Shown: one piece after another, positions 24,898 to 36,589 of the stretch | How the letters are laid out: the number at the start of each line of letters is the position of its first letter | Numbering within the stretch: position 1 is the stretch's first letter | From: Urophycis tenuis | Lineage: Eukaryota; Chordata; Actinopteri; Gadiformes; Phycidae | Direction: 5' to 3' | DNA: 64,000 bases | Assembly (NCBI GenBank): GCA_036785325.1 | Contig: JAXIVH010000039.1 | Location: 1,418,125 to 1,482,124 of the forward strand | The notes under the pieces: generated by a model | Database searches by the model: none | Seen by the model: the letters and a program-made list of their open reading frames with translations, nothing else | Told to the model about the DNA's origin: nothing | Program-made: the position numbers and the translations under genes

Positions 24898-27275
24898 CGT
24901 GTACGTGTGTGTGTACGTGTGTGTGTGTGTGTGTGTGCGTGTGTGTACGTGTGTGTACGTGTGTGTGTGCGTACACAGGTAGTGAGGACCACGGGGGGTC
25001 CCACTCTGGGGGCGTCCGTGTCCAGCCCGGCCCTGACCAGCTCCGCGGTCTCCCTGCTCTGGGACACCCTGAGTGAGGACGAGGTGCAGCTGTGGAAGTC
25101 CCTGGGCCCCAACTGGGTGCTGCCCCGGTCAGTGACGTTTCAGGGACACCCAGCACACGGGGCATTCACTCACCGGACCACCAGGCCTGCATGGAGACTA
25201 AACACACACCACACACTACTGCAGCCACCCCCAGTTAGCGGCCCGCGAGAGCAAAGTGTCTCTGGCCCGTACCGGCCTAGTGGCGCTTTGTCATGACCTC
25301 CCGTGAAGTGAACTAGCTGCTACTACAACCAACTACCACTTTTACTACCAATCATAACAATAATACTACTTCTATTAATAGCAGCAACAATAACGGATAA
25401 GCGGTAGAAAGTGAGTGAGTGAGTGAGTGAGTGAGCAACAATAACATCCGAACATAAAACAATGTTTCTTCCAATGAAAAAAAAAAAACCCAGACAATCA
25501 TGCTGCCGCACCTTTATTCCAAGAGGCAGCCCAAACTGCACCTGATGCACCTGTGCTTGATGCACCTGATAGCATCAACACACCTGTCCTCGGTGGATGC
25601 CAGCTTGTGTTTTCCCCTCGGCCGCAGCTTCCTGGATTCATTCTTCCTCCAGCTATTGTCCTTCATGGTGGAGTTGGAGTTTTTACAATTGTTGTTGTTT
25701 ACTCTCTCTCTCCCTCCCTCTCCCTCCCTCCCTCCCTCCCTCCCCCCCCCAGCTGTGAGCAGCAGGCCCCGGTGGCTCCCTACTCTCCCATGTTCTACGG
25801 CGGCTGGCAGCCAGAGGCCAGCCGGGCGGACGGCCAGGCGTGGGAGGACCCCGTGGAGTCGGAGCACAGACACGAGGCCCTGCAGAGACAGGAGGTGGGC
25901 GGGGCTAGTCCGGGGGGCGCCAGACTGGCTGGGGGGGGGGGGGGCGGGGCGGGGAGGGGTGTGTGTGGGGGGGGGGGGGAGCGGAAGTCCAAGGAATTGT
26001 CACTTGAAATTTCACACTGCTGGGCTAACCTGCTCGTCGCTTTCTCTCCCCTCCTCCTCCATTTCTCCACTCTCACACTGTCTCCCTCCTCACTCTCACC
26101 CTATTCTCTTGCTCTGTGTCTCTCTCCCTTCCCCCTCTCTCGTCTCTCTCCCCCCCTCCGTTTCCCAGAAGATGCAGCTGCCCATGCAGCGGCCCTCCAC
26201 CCCAGGGGGGGGCGATGAGACGTGGGTCACCTTTACACCTTTGCACTGGTTACTTAGTGGTTCCCGTCCTGCGGCGGCTCTGAGCTAACAGCCCCCCCCC
26301 CCTCTCTTTGTCTCCCTCCCTCCCCCCAGCGATGGAGACACCCTGCCGGGGGCCTCCGAGCGGCTGTACCGCTGCAGCTACGACTTTGTGGCCCGAAACA
26401 GCAGTGAGCTGTCGGTACAGCAGGGGGACACGCTGGAGGTAGGGGGCCCCTCGGCCACACACACACACACACACACACACGATGTTACCACATGACTTAA
26501 GGGTGACACATGTACATTGAATCCGTGGCCTGCAGCCGACTCGAGCGAGACGCCTGCACCCGTTCTCCCTGTCTGACGCATCGGCGGTGCATGCGATCAA
26601 ATATATTCTGGTTAAAAAACTGGTAACACCTCTTTTTCCATACGCGACGTAATTGCTTCCTAAACCGCTGTGAGCGGTGGATGTGGAACAGCCCCACGGC
26701 AGCCGCCGCCGCTGCTCGCCGTTTAGAGCAGACACCGGGGTGGGGCGCTGACTTGCCGTGCGTCGTCCCGACAGGTGATCGAGTCCACCAAGCGATGGTG
26801 GAAGTGTCGGAACCGCTTCAACGAGGTGGGCTTCCTGCCCTTCAACATCCTGGAGCTCGCCGAGCACGAGGAAGACCAGGTGGCCAGCATGCCGCCCCCC
26901 AGGGTGGGTGCACGCACGCACACGCACACACGCACGCACGCGCTTCTATAGGGAATAACTCCATAGGCAAATAAAGGCGACATGCAGTGAAAACAAAGAC
27001 AAACACGCGGCCCAACCAAAGCACAGTCTCACATTCCAACCGTCCCCCCCCCCTCCCCCATGCCCCGCCCACCCAGGCCCCGGCTCCGCCCCCTCTGTCG
27101 CTGGCCAAGGCGTTCCCGGGGGGCGCGCCCAGCCCCCCCACCGCGCACCGCTCGCCCGGCCAGCGGGTTCGCAGCCTGCCCCCCTACAGCCCCCTGCTCG
27201 GCAGCGGGGAGGACTCCGACAAAGGTACGGACCCCCGAGTGCTGGAGGAAGCATGAGAAAGCTATACATAAATTG

Positions 27276-27369
<94 letters not shown>

Positions 27370-28787
27370 CTGTGTGTGTGTGTGTTGAGCATACACAGAT
27401 ACATCTATGTGCAGAAGCCTGATCCACACACACACACACTTTAGTCCCCGTCTTTATGGCCGTAATAATGGGCTGAACAGACTTCATGTTGCGTGTACAC
27501 ATTTGTTGTGGGTACTTTGTCATTTTGTCTGAACTTAAACTCTTCTGCTTTTCTTTTGTGTGTGACATGTGATGTATACTGTGTTAAAATCCCTCAAAGT
27601 ATTGTTATTGGTACAACTCTGAGACGAGACGACGACACAATTGCTGTTTTGTTGTTGTTATTGCGCACACATTCCGCGATGGATGCCGTCAGTGGGATCT
27701 GTATGACGATGGGTTTAATCAGCTTCGTTAAGACGTGCCCTGAGCCCAATCACCTCCGTCCTCGTTAGCAGTGATGCAGGTGAACGACGAGCTGCTCCAG
27801 CGCCTGACCAACGGGAAGACCTACCTGAACAAGCCCAGCCTGGTCATCCCTCGCTCCACTGAAACCAGCGCACCTCTGGACTACCACTCCCCCCCAGACG
27901 AGGTGGCCAGCTGGCTGCGGGGGAAGGGCTTCACCGAGCCGTGAGTCACACTGAACTCGTATGAACGCACCGTGACTGTTGACGGCTGACTACCATGTTG
28001 ACCCACTCCTTCTGGACATCGTTACTGTGGACGTTACGCCATTAGGAAATTATGATGACTGTTATTTGACTGATTTGATTTAGTATCTTTTCAAGGTTTA
28101 TTGACAATTAACTTTAAAGTTTATCGTCACATACCAGATAACAATGTACATCGTTACCAGCAGTGAAATTCTTACAGCCCAGGTGAAGTCAACTTTGCAT
28201 AATAAAATTAAATTAAAATAAAAAAGGTAGTATATGTGAAATAGAAATAACAAATCTCATCAAGTCAGATAAGTAGCAGCTTAATTGAAAAAGTGTAGAG
28301 TAAAATCGGTGACGTAAATGAGTGAAATTTCTGGATGAACGGTCATTGAGATACTTACATGATACACACTCGCATAGGTTGAATTCTTGAGGCTAAATAA
28401 ATACCAAACCTCTGGTGTTTCAGAGCGGTGCAGTGCCTCGGGGTGCTGACAGGAGCCCAGCTCTTCTCCCTGAACAAGGAGGAGCTCCGAGCAGTCATAC
28501 CAGACGAGGGCGCCAGAGTTTACAGCCAGCTCACCGTGCAGAAAGCCCTGCTTGAGGTACGACAGAATGGCTCCAATACAATACTCAACATGGGCCTGGG
28601 AATAAAGACATGATGACAAAGTTTCAAGATCAAAACGGAGAACTGCCCCGTTTTTTCCAAACTATGCTTTTCTAACCCGACTTTCCCTCTGCAGGATGAG
28701 CGCAAGGCCACAGAGCTGGAGGCCGTCATGGAGAAACAGAAAATGAAAGTAGATTTGAAGAGCGAGGCCAGCACCACCACATTATAA
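19305..28787 (+). CDS. eps8l1: EPS8-like 1 (PTB, SH3 and C-terminal SAM-like domains), 5' incomplete
   Basis: Exons seen: 19305-19591, 20094-20252, 21303-21447, 21590-21672, 22479-22611, 22910-22998, 23140-23214, 24979-25127, 25753-25894, 26169-26221, 26330-26438, 26775-26903, 27077-27224, 27772-27940, 28424-28556, 28695-28787, about 698 codons. PTB: KYVVN joined to HLLTISLQNGEVQ, through EELESYP and VNRITDDIKG. Middle region: RILNHCFEDMETFMSKLQ and QAWEDPVE. SH3: LYRCSYDFVARNSSELSVQQ, then RWWKCRN and GFLPFNILEL. C-terminal SAM-like domain: VASWLRGKGF, LGVLTGAQLFSLNKEELR; end LEAVMEKQKMKV, which matches EPS8L1 rather than EPS8, L2 or L3. EPS8 proteins link receptor signalling to Rac through SOS1/ABI1 and actin. 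Problems: no start exon found, a +1 frameshift in exon 3, and a phase break between 21672 and 22479 implying a lost exon. Confidence 0.9.
20278..20928. repeat. Intronic minisatellite, 10-bp unit
   Basis: About 65 copies of a 10-bp unit alternating TACCAGAGGG and TATCAGAGTC. It starts 26 bp past the donor of the eps8l1 exon at 20094-20252 and contains no stop in any plus frame, so it stays open with the exon. Confidence 0.97.
21303..21447 (+). CDS. eps8l1: eps8l1 exon 3 with a +1 frameshift
   Basis: The entering frame gives EELESYP then reaches TGA within 14 codons. Shifting by one base at the CCCC run (21320-21323) gives LQAVHRCEAIFDIKEFPS and ends ILFFSSET, the expected PTB sequence. The exon is 145 nt, whereas its flanking phases (0 and 0) demand a multiple of three (144), so one base is extra. 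The rest of the gene is intact, which argues for an assembly or sequencing error at a homopolymer rather than a dead gene. Confidence 0.85.
21970..22169. other. Assembly gap of 200 N
   Basis: Exactly 200 undetermined bases, a placeholder length, between a GA-rich purine tract on the left and a TGTAAAG tandem repeat on the right. The true length is unknown. An eps8l1 exon is predicted to be missing here. Confidence 0.99.
22170..22446. repeat. Minisatellite of GTGTGATGTGTAAA-type units
   Basis: Tandem 7- to 14-bp units abut the N gap and run to 30 bp before the acceptor of the eps8l1 exon at 22479; the repeat probably caused the gap. Confidence 0.95.
22787..22825. repeat. Perfect 19-bp palindrome with one-base centre
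   Basis: Arms 22787-22805 and 22807-22825 are exact reverse complements around a single C at 22806, inside the eps8l1 intron between 22611 and 22910. Confidence 0.95.
23249..24030. repeat. (TG)n followed by a CTG-TGTGACAG minisatellite
   Basis: A TG tract (23249-23306) is followed from about 23345 by some 60 units of 11 bp based on GTGACAGTCTG and GTGACAGGCTG. It occupies much of the eps8l1 intron between 23214 and 24979. Confidence 0.95.
24739..24975. repeat. (GT)n with ACGTGT interruptions, abutting an eps8l1 acceptor
   Basis: About 235 bp of GT repeat ends at GTACACAG, the 3' splice site of the exon starting at 24979, so this site lacks a normal pyrimidine tract and has alternating T/G. 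Confidence 0.95.
27278..27385. repeat. (TG)n microsatellite
   Basis: About 105 bp of TG in the eps8l1 intron after the exon ending at 27224. Confidence 0.97.
28103..28265 (+). repeat. Dispersed repeat, copy 2
   Basis: Second copy of the element at 14803-14960, in an eps8l1 intron, with the same order of motifs and a longer A/T-rich tail. Confidence 0.75.
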
Positions 28788-29107
28788 TACACCTCTCCAC
28801 GTTTCCACACACCACCCAAGTCATCACCTGCTCAGAACTCCATCTCAACCCCCCCCCCCCCCCCCCCCGCCCAGACCTCCAGATGCTGCTGGTCACCATG
28901 TGTGCTCCCGTTTGCTTTCAGCACATGAACTCTTCATCCAGGAGCCTCCTGTCAGAGAACCACCGCTGCCGTTTTTGACGGCCCAACGTCCATTGTATTT
29001 ATCTTCCATGTAAAGAACCTTAACGCGCTCCGAGTGTCCTTTCTGCTTCACCTATAATATATCATTGTAATATGTACATTGTAAGAAAGGGAACGCAACA
29101 CAATGAA

Positions 29108-29113
29108 AATAAA
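29108..29113 (+). terminator. eps8l1: eps8l1 poly(A) signal
   Basis: AATAAA about 320 bp past the eps8l1 stop codon (28785-28787), the first canonical signal downstream. Confidence 0.75.
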
Positions 29114-29126
29114 AGGCTGGAATTAT

Positions 29127-29132
29127 TTTATT
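29127..29132 (-). terminator. luc7l: Candidate luc7l poly(A) signal
   Basis: The minus strand reads AATAAA here, 1.34 kb past the luc7l stop. With the eps8l1 signal 13 bp away on the other strand, the two transcripts would overlap tail to tail. Confidence 0.55.
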
Positions 29133-29233
29133 GAGGCTTCAAAAAAGTATTTCCGCAACAAAAAGCAAAACGAACACAGATGACGTGAGGTCACACGCAG
29201 GGTAAAGGACACACTGGCGGCCGGGGGCGTGGC

Positions 29234-29420
29234 CTGGAGGGGACACGACCACCTGGGGGGGGCGGGGTCAGGAGAGGACACGACCACCTGGGGGTGGTGG
29301 GGGCGGGGTCAGGGGAGGACACGCCCACCTGGGGGTGGTGGGGGGCGGGGTCAGGGGAGGACACGACCACCTGGGGGTGGTGGGGGGCGGGGTCAGGGGA
29401 GGACACGCCCACACGGGGGC
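29234..29420. repeat. Minisatellite, about 42-bp unit
   Basis: Four to five units of GGGGCGGGGTCAGGGGAGGA followed by CACGACCACCTGGGGGTGG, probably in the luc7l 3' UTR. Confidence 0.93.
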
Positions 29421-30242
29421 CAGTCCCAAACGAATCGAAAGCAAAACTCAACACGAAGCAACATGTGAAATGGATACGTAGATTCCAAAAAAAAAAAAAA
29501 AAATTATACCAAAACACCGTTTGCCAATTACTTCACATGTCTATACCAAGTTCCTCTACTATTATATAAAATAAAGTCTAATACGAGCACGTCTTGCCAC
29601 CGATTAAAACACATCTGCATGCCCCTGTGCGGCATGCAGCACCAGCTCATCCCCCAGGCGACGCCCACTCAAAGGTTTGGGCTCTCCAGCGGGGGCCGTC
29701 GACGTCAGGCGGCTCGCCTCGCCGCCGCTGGAAACACCCCCCCCTCCGCTTGGGACGGCCCGACGGGAGGCTAATTAAATACACTTACTTAGCTCGGCGT
29801 GCGGTAACAAACGCCCCACGGGCTGTTCCGCGTGGCGTCTTAGAGAGAGAGAGCGAGCGAGACGGGGGAATAACAAATATTATAACAATCGCGTTCATAT
29901 CCAACGGCTATTTACATTTATGTCATTGTGTATCAAAAGACCGTGTTTAAAACAAAGGATGCAGGTGGAGTCGCCAGGCCGTTAAAGTTGCATACAGGTA
30001 TATTAGAAACCTTTTCCGTGGATCGTGGGAGGGCCTTTTTCTAGTTTTTTTTTTTTAACACATTAAAACAAAGAACAGAAACAGAATACGTGTGTATGTG
30101 TGTATATAAAATAGAGGGTTGGTAGGAATCGGGAGAACACTCCAATCGCTTGAACAAACCGTTTTCAAATTTCTCAAGACCATCCCGTTGGCCGCGAGAG
30201 CCGTCAATCGAAAAGGAAAAGGAAACGTCATGACTGCAGGAC

Positions 30243-30361
30243 GGGGGGGGGGGGGGGGGGGGGGGGGGGGAGGGGGAGGCGGGGTTAGGAGTCCACTCAT
30301 ACGAGGTACGAGAGTGTCCACGCGGACACGTGGGTTCTGTGTCATGGAGACAGACTGGCGG

Positions 30362-30406
<45 letters not shown>

Positions 30407-30433
30407 TGTGTGTTTGTGTGTGTGTGTGTGTGT
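30243..30433. repeat. Poly-G run and (GT)n in the luc7l 3' region
   Basis: A G run of about 28 bases (30243-30270) and a GT tract (30363-30433) lie just 3' of the luc7l stop codon on its strand. Exact lengths may be unreliable in the assembly. Confidence 0.9.
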
Positions 30434-30470
30434 AGAGGTTGTGTGTTGTGGTTGGGGGGGGGGGGGGTCC

Positions 30471-33400
30471 TCAGAAGTCCCCCGACCCCCGGTCGTCAGC
30501 CCGGCGGGGGTCAGAGCGCCCGTTCATGCCGTCCCTGCGCTCGCGGGACTGGTCTCTGGAGGAGCGCTCGCCATCTCTGGACGACCTTGAGGGGGGGGGG
30601 GACAGAGCACACAGGGGTCAGAGGGCGGGCCCTCCGCCGTCCAATCGGAAGTCTGCGTGCCGACGATAATTCAATAAATGAAACGGAATCAAAACACCTC
30701 CCTGTCCCCCTGAAGAGAAGCAGGGGGCGGGGCTTGTGCGCGGACAGAACCCCGGACGGCGGCGCGCGCGTCTTACTTGTGTCTGGAGCCCTGCTCGTGG
30801 CGGTGGCCACGGGACCGGGAGCGGCTACGGTGGCGCCGCCTCCTCTCGCGGTCCCTAGACGGCGTGCGTCTCTTTTCGCGGTCCCTGGAGGGGGTGCGTC
30901 TCTTTTCACGGTCCCTGGACGGCGTGCGTCTCTTTTCACGGTCCCTGGACGGCGTGCGTCTCTTTTCACGGTCCCTGGACGGCGTGCGTCTCTTTTCACG
31001 GTCCCTGGAGGGGGTGCGTCTCTTTTCACGGTCCCTTGAGGGGGTGCGTCTCTTCTCGCGGGAGGCAGAGCGTGAGCGTCTCCTGGCGCGGCGGTCGCGG
31101 GAGCGGGACCTGGGGCGGGGAGCAGAGGGTCCGTTAGGAGGAGACGGTCCAGGGTGGGACGGTCCAGGGTGAGACGGCACCGGGGTGATGGTCCCCGGGT
31201 CCAGGGTTGGCGGCCGAATGCGCGTGCTGTACCTTTTCTGTTCTTTGCTCTTTGATCTGGTTCTGCAAAAGACAGAGGGAACGAGGGGCGGCCATTTTAG
31301 ATCACATACGCACTTTAATGATGGTTCAGACAAGGTTTGGGTGCGGGCGGTACTCACCTCTTCTTCACCCTCTCCTCCTTCTCCCTTTCCTCTCTCCTCT
31401 TCAACCGCTCCTGGTTCCTCTTCTCCTGCTTGTCCACCACAGTTTTCTGTTCAGAATAAAAACATCACTGGGTTAAAATGATTTACTTATACAGAGAAGT
31501 TCCACTCACTTAAGTCTCGATACATTGGTGTTGGTGAAAGGTCAATAAGTTAGATGGTGACTAAAACTAAAACTATAAGGGGTAAGGAGGAACCATGAGA
31601 CCAGGGCCATATCACGTGCTTAACACATTTTGGTGAGCACTAGGTGGACCAGAAGCAGCTAGAGGGAGCATGTAGAACACAGGCCTCCCGCGGTGAAGGT
31701 GACACAAAACACAGGCTCCTCCCTTCTTGAAGACCAACGGGACGCGGCCCTTCCCCTCGTACCTTCAGCTGGTCCAGCTTCTCCCGGATCTGGATGAAGC
31801 CCAGGTGAAGCTTCCCGCCGAAGTGATCGGCGAGGCGGCGGTCGTTGTCGTGGAGACCCAGATAGGCCGAGCAGACCTCGCACACCCTTAGCTTCTGCTG
31901 CTGGAAGCTGGAGGCGGGCATGGAGTTCCTGTATTCCTCCTGGTGACGCACCGGGAACCATTAGGAAGACACTAAATGGACCTTCATCAAGGTCTAACAA
32001 TATGATACATCTAATACGAGGTTATAACACCAATAGTTTGTTTCTACATGAAACATCTAACACCCTAAACATCTAGAAACTATGGTTTCTACAGCACTCA
32101 TGAACATGGCGAAGACCGTGTTGAGGTTCCCACTCACCTCCGCGTCCTTCTTGGTGGTGCGGACCTTCTCCACCTCCTGCAGGACCTTCTGGGCCTCGTC
32201 CACGTTGCCCTCGGCTCCCAGCTGCTCGGCCTTGGCCAGCAGCTTCCCGATCTCCTCGTTCAGCTCGTGGACCTTCTCCGCCTGGAGCAGGACACGGACG
32301 GCCACGGAAGGATGAAGCAAATGTCAGACATAGGACAACTTGAAATTAGGGATGCACCGATACCGATACCAGTATCGGGTATCTGCCCGATACTTCATTA
32401 AAATACTCGTAGTACTCGTATACGTTTTTAATTGCCGATACCACGCACCGATACCACTATGCCAGTAGCCTACATCAAACCGGCCGTATTCAGAGATGAG
32501 TTGTCCTACCTAAATAACTCGGGGGAGATAATGAATGAGCAGAAACTCAGAGATTCTGCCAAAGGCTTGTGTGTGTGAATGTTCGCTGCGAAAAGACGTA
32601 ACAGTAGGCTAAGTCATGTCGGCGATTTGGGCATATTTTAAGATAAAGCGTCATCCGGCAGACTGTAAGATCTGTAATGCTACGGTGTCGAGAGGCGGAA
32701 AGGAAAGTACTTCCATAGGAAAGACGCACCATAGTGCTTAGTACACAGAGTTCACTAATGTTAGCAGCGTAAGACCGAAGCAGCCAACCTTATGACGTCT
32801 TGCAAAAGCGAGAGAAAATGTCCAAAGACAACTCACGGGCAATACAAATAACAGAGGCACTTACTCACTTCATAGCGCTCAATGACCAGCCACTTTCAGT
32901 TGTTGATAATGTCGGATTTCGCCGTCTTTTAAAAGTGCTAGAGCCCATATATGAGATTCCCAGTCGCCTCAACATCACCGATGTGATGCTGCCAAAGGTG
33001 TATGATAAAGTGAAAGATCACGTTGACGTCATTTGACAACAGTTCGTTGATTTGTTTAGCCTTTCTGAAGAAACATGGGAATAGTGCCACATGGTTTGTG
33101 TACTTGAAAGGAGGATATTTTGATAACTGAAATGTGATAATGTGCTTATTAAGCAATAGTTCTGTTCACTTTTTGTGATTTATTTTTGTTGTTATTTGCT
33201 TTATCTGGTTATATTTACATTTTGGCTAACGTGATGGCATTTTGTCTTTGAAGGCTTTTTTTGTTATAACCAGAAAGCTCTGTTTAGTTTTGGTTTGGAA
33301 TAGCCTGTTCAAATGAATTGCACTTCTTTCATAGAGACCAAATCTAGAAAGTATCGTATCGCTACTCGGTATCGGCAAGTACACAAATAAAAGTATCGGT

Positions 33401-36400
33401 ATCGTATCGGTTTGTAAAAAAGTGGTATCGCTGCATCCCTACTTGAAATGTACCCTACTGCGACCCACCACGGGATACAAGGTCAGCCAAATAAATGTGA
33501 TGCAATAACAACCATTCTGATTGTAATCTATTGTAGACCATTGTACTGCTTTGAATAGGAGTTTACTGGCAGACATCGACACTCTGCAGCGTCACTTCTG
33601 AATACGTGACCCCGATATGGACCCACTGCATTCATGTCTTCTAGTCGGACCTCAGACGTTACTGGCCTTGTATGGACACTCCTCTCCCCCACTCTGTCTC
33701 CATAAAACCATTCTCTTGATGTACTTTGGAGATGTACAGTGCATGTGTCCTCTAGTTTGGAATGACTGAAGCCACAGGAAGACTTTCACAGCGAGTCGTC
33801 CCGTGTTCTACCTGAGACAACCTCAGAGCAGGCGTGGCGTCCCGGGGCGAGGCTCACCTTGGCGGCCACCTCGGCGCTGATCTCCTCCTGGGTCTCGGCC
33901 AGGCGCTTCTTGGCCAGCTCCGTCCGGCGGTCGCAGTCGGCGATGAAGGACTCGAGGTGGTCCACCGCCTGGCGGGAGGCATTACGTGTCATTACATCAC
34001 ATGTCACGTCATTACATGTCGCTCGGTGGACGGTAAGACGATGCGAGCGTCAGACGAGGTTCGCTGGCACGCGGAACGCGACTCACGTCCAACTCGAAGA
34101 ACAGATCCCGCTCCTTGGAGGCGATCTCATAGTCGGCCCGCAGCGCCAGGTCGTGGATCTTGGAGCATTCGCCCAAGTCCATTCGCTGTCGGCAAGAGAA
34201 GGAAACAGCACGTTGTACTTGGGGATGTTTGCCATGAACACAAAATAAACTTCCATAATGAGGAACAAACCAACAAAAACCAAAGAAAGCTCCAAATAAA
34301 TCTGTGATAATGTTGGAACGTTACACATTCATGCAGACACACCCACACGTCACACCACAGGATGTTGTGACATAGCCTACCGTTCCAGACAGGATGTCAT
34401 GGGGACAGCAGTTCAACAGGTGGCTCTTGCAGACCCGCTCGTCGGTGAACTTGACCCGCTGCCTCGTCTCGTCACCTGCAACAGTCCAACGACAGCCAAT
34501 GAGCAAAGCCCGGCACGCCCGCCACCTGCTGCCAGGCATCCAGAACCCCGCGCATCTACCGTGTGACTGGCTTCCGGTTGGCTGGTTTGTTTGTGTCCAA
34601 TGGGGCCGGGGGGGGGATAACTCTGTCTCTACTGCCGAGCTCCGTGGCTATCGTCCATCCAGAGTGGATGACCTTGTGAGCACCGTATGCGAGGGCTGCG
34701 GTGTTACGGCGGTTCACAGGCGACACGCGGCTGTACCGCGGGTGGGAGGGCTACGCCCGTCTCAACGGCCAAACCGTCAGATGGCCTTCCGGTGCCGCAT
34801 ATTACCTTACGATGTGCCTCATTAATAATACAATTAAATGAACAAGACCCCCGGGGTTTAGCTTAGCTGGTGATACAGGACTCAGGCCGCTGGCGTGACT
34901 TTAGCAGCTAGCAGTAAAGGACTAGTGACTGCCAACTGGCTTTGTGGAAAGGGAGCCGTTTAAGTTGATTGGCGTGGACAGATTGGGAAAGCGCTAGCTG
35001 CTAACAGCTAACAGCTAAAATGCTCTTGCTGGATGTCAGAGTTCCCAGCTGTTACCACTAAACAGAGAACTTGTTTTGGGAATTACGGCGTAAAAAAAGG
35101 TCAACATTCCAGAAATATGCTCCAGCCAAGTCCTATATAGATGGGACATTGAAAAGAAATTCAAAAACACAGAATCAAAAGAAAAAAGTGAAAACGAAGG
35201 AAAAAGTTAGTTCATACACACTGCGATCTGCACCATATACTGTACCCCTCTGCATCTTCAAGACCTCAGCTGCAGAATTTTAAACCCGCTGTTGAAAAGT
35301 ATAAATGGGAACAGTGTTCTTGCCCATACCTGTAGTAAGAAGTTAGGAGTCATACACAAAAGTCAGATTGCAAAGGATCTGTGCAAAGTGTTTTGTGTCT
35401 AACATCGTCCTCTGACTGGTCTATGTCGCAGCATTGACAGCTGCTCCAGTGGATTCAACGCGACCAGACGTCTTTAAGTTAAAGCTGCAAACACTAGCTC
35501 CACACTAACTCTAGTGCCACTGGAGATTTAGCCATTTTGTGTGAGTAAAAAAAAAGCTATAACAACGTCCGGAAGGCAAATAAATGGTTTGGATATTCAT
35601 CATAACAGCTTTAAAAATCATGTGTGACTCACGGCTCGATGAACATGAGGATTTTCTGCAACTCCTTTGCAGATTGATGTAGGAAGAAGATACACTGAAC
35701 CTTTATGAATAAAATAAAGGGGCCAGAATTGTTCAGTTTGTATGCAACATATGTATGGGATGAATTTAATATTATATCTCAACACACTCGCCCACACGCA
35801 CACTGTCACGCACACCGTATGAAGATCCTATTCTAAAGACTGAATGAGCCAGAGGTTATCGTATTTCCACCCATTCAACTCAAAGGATGAACTTCTTCTG
35901 TGCAAGGTTGTTTCGGTTGCAAGTTGCCGTCGTTGAGAAGACACCATACTGCGTTATCATTTAATGTTTGTATCCACAAAACGAATAGCCATGAGGCGTT
36001 GTAAGAACTGGTTCGGAAATACAAACGGTACAAATACAGATTCATTACTATAAAATGGGTCTACACTACATGGAACATTATCTTGGTTGTTGGTACTGAA
36101 AATATTGCATACGCAGCGTGTTGGTGTCTGCTATTTTGCAAATACATATTTTTCGGGCATTAGAAATATTTGTAACATGCGGTTTTATTTTAAATTCTAT
36201 GACACTTAGAAGACGCTGAAAGATGCAATAAAGAGCGGGTTCATAACAGTTCCCCGTGTTGTAGTACGTGGGGATTGATCCTGACGAGGAGCACCTAACA
36301 CGACTGCCAAAACGACCAAACATATCAGATCTGGCGAATCACAATGCAAACCTTGATGGATACAAACATTAAGTTGGGGTCGAGAGAGACGGCAGCTAGC

Positions 36401-36589
36401 GGGGCCTACATTTCTGTACACAGCCGCCTGCACCATTCATGCACGTTGGTTCACCCGACAACACAGCCCTCACAACGCCTCCATCTTTGCTAAGCAGCTA
36501 GCTCGGCTAGCATCCCGCTTCAACTCACCATCCCTCGCTGTCCCCATGAGTTGGTCGAGCAAAGCTCTCATTTGAGCTTGTGCGGACAT
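30471..36589 (-). CDS. luc7l: LUC7-like, U1 snRNP-associated splicing factor
   Basis: Ten coding exons join in frame to 417 aa: 36529-36589, 34381-34475, 34087-34185, 33858-33968, 32138-32281, 31763-31939, 31358-31446, 31233-31262, 30777-31109 and 30471-30585. It starts MSAQAQMRALLDQLMGTARD. The first zinc finger is in VCKSHLLNCCPHDIL. A helical coiled segment follows (AEKVHELNEEIGKLLAKAEQ). The second, C2H2, finger is CEVC with HFGGKLH. The tail is Arg/Ser/Glu-rich. LUC7 proteins bind U1 snRNP and influence 5' splice-site choice in the nucleus. The body is nearly identical to human LUC7L; the RS-like tail differs and carries a tandem repeat. The short 30-nt exon at 31233-31262 is a micro-exon. 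It is head to head with fam234a, as in human 16p13.3. Confidence 0.94.
30777..31109 (-). CDS. luc7l: luc7l RS-tail exon with seven 10-residue repeats
   Basis: After RSRSRDRRARRRSRSAS the exon encodes seven copies of REKRRTPSRD, one after another, from a 30-bp unit (about 30850-31060) that is nearly identical at DNA level, then RERRRRHRSRSRSRGHRHEQ. Mammalian LUC7L has varied RS dipeptides here, not an exact repeat. Each unit has a TPSR site of the kind phosphorylated by SR or proline-directed kinases (inference). Confidence 0.9.
32347..33441 (+). mobile_element. hAT-type DNA transposon remnant, 1095 bp, in luc7l intron
   Basis: Ends TAGGGATGCA and TGCATCCCTA form terminal inverted repeats, extended by CGATAC-rich subterminal repeats. 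The element is flanked by an exact 8-bp target duplication CTTGAAAT (32339-32346 and 33442-33449), the hAT hallmark. Inside on the plus strand is a broken transposase: a BED zinc-finger piece starting near 32617 (MSAIWAYFKIKRHPADCKIC) that soon meets a stop, then a ZBED-like piece (about 32800-33035) with TEALTHFIALNDQPLS. The catalytic domain is absent, so this is an internally deleted, non-autonomous copy. Confidence 0.9.
34476..36528. other. luc7l: luc7l intron 1, no gene seen
   Basis: Two kilobases of intron. Clusters of GCTAGC and AACAGCTAACAGCTAA short repeats lie at 34900-35020 and 36490-36515. No exon, RNA gene or clear transposon end was recognised. Confidence 0.6.
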
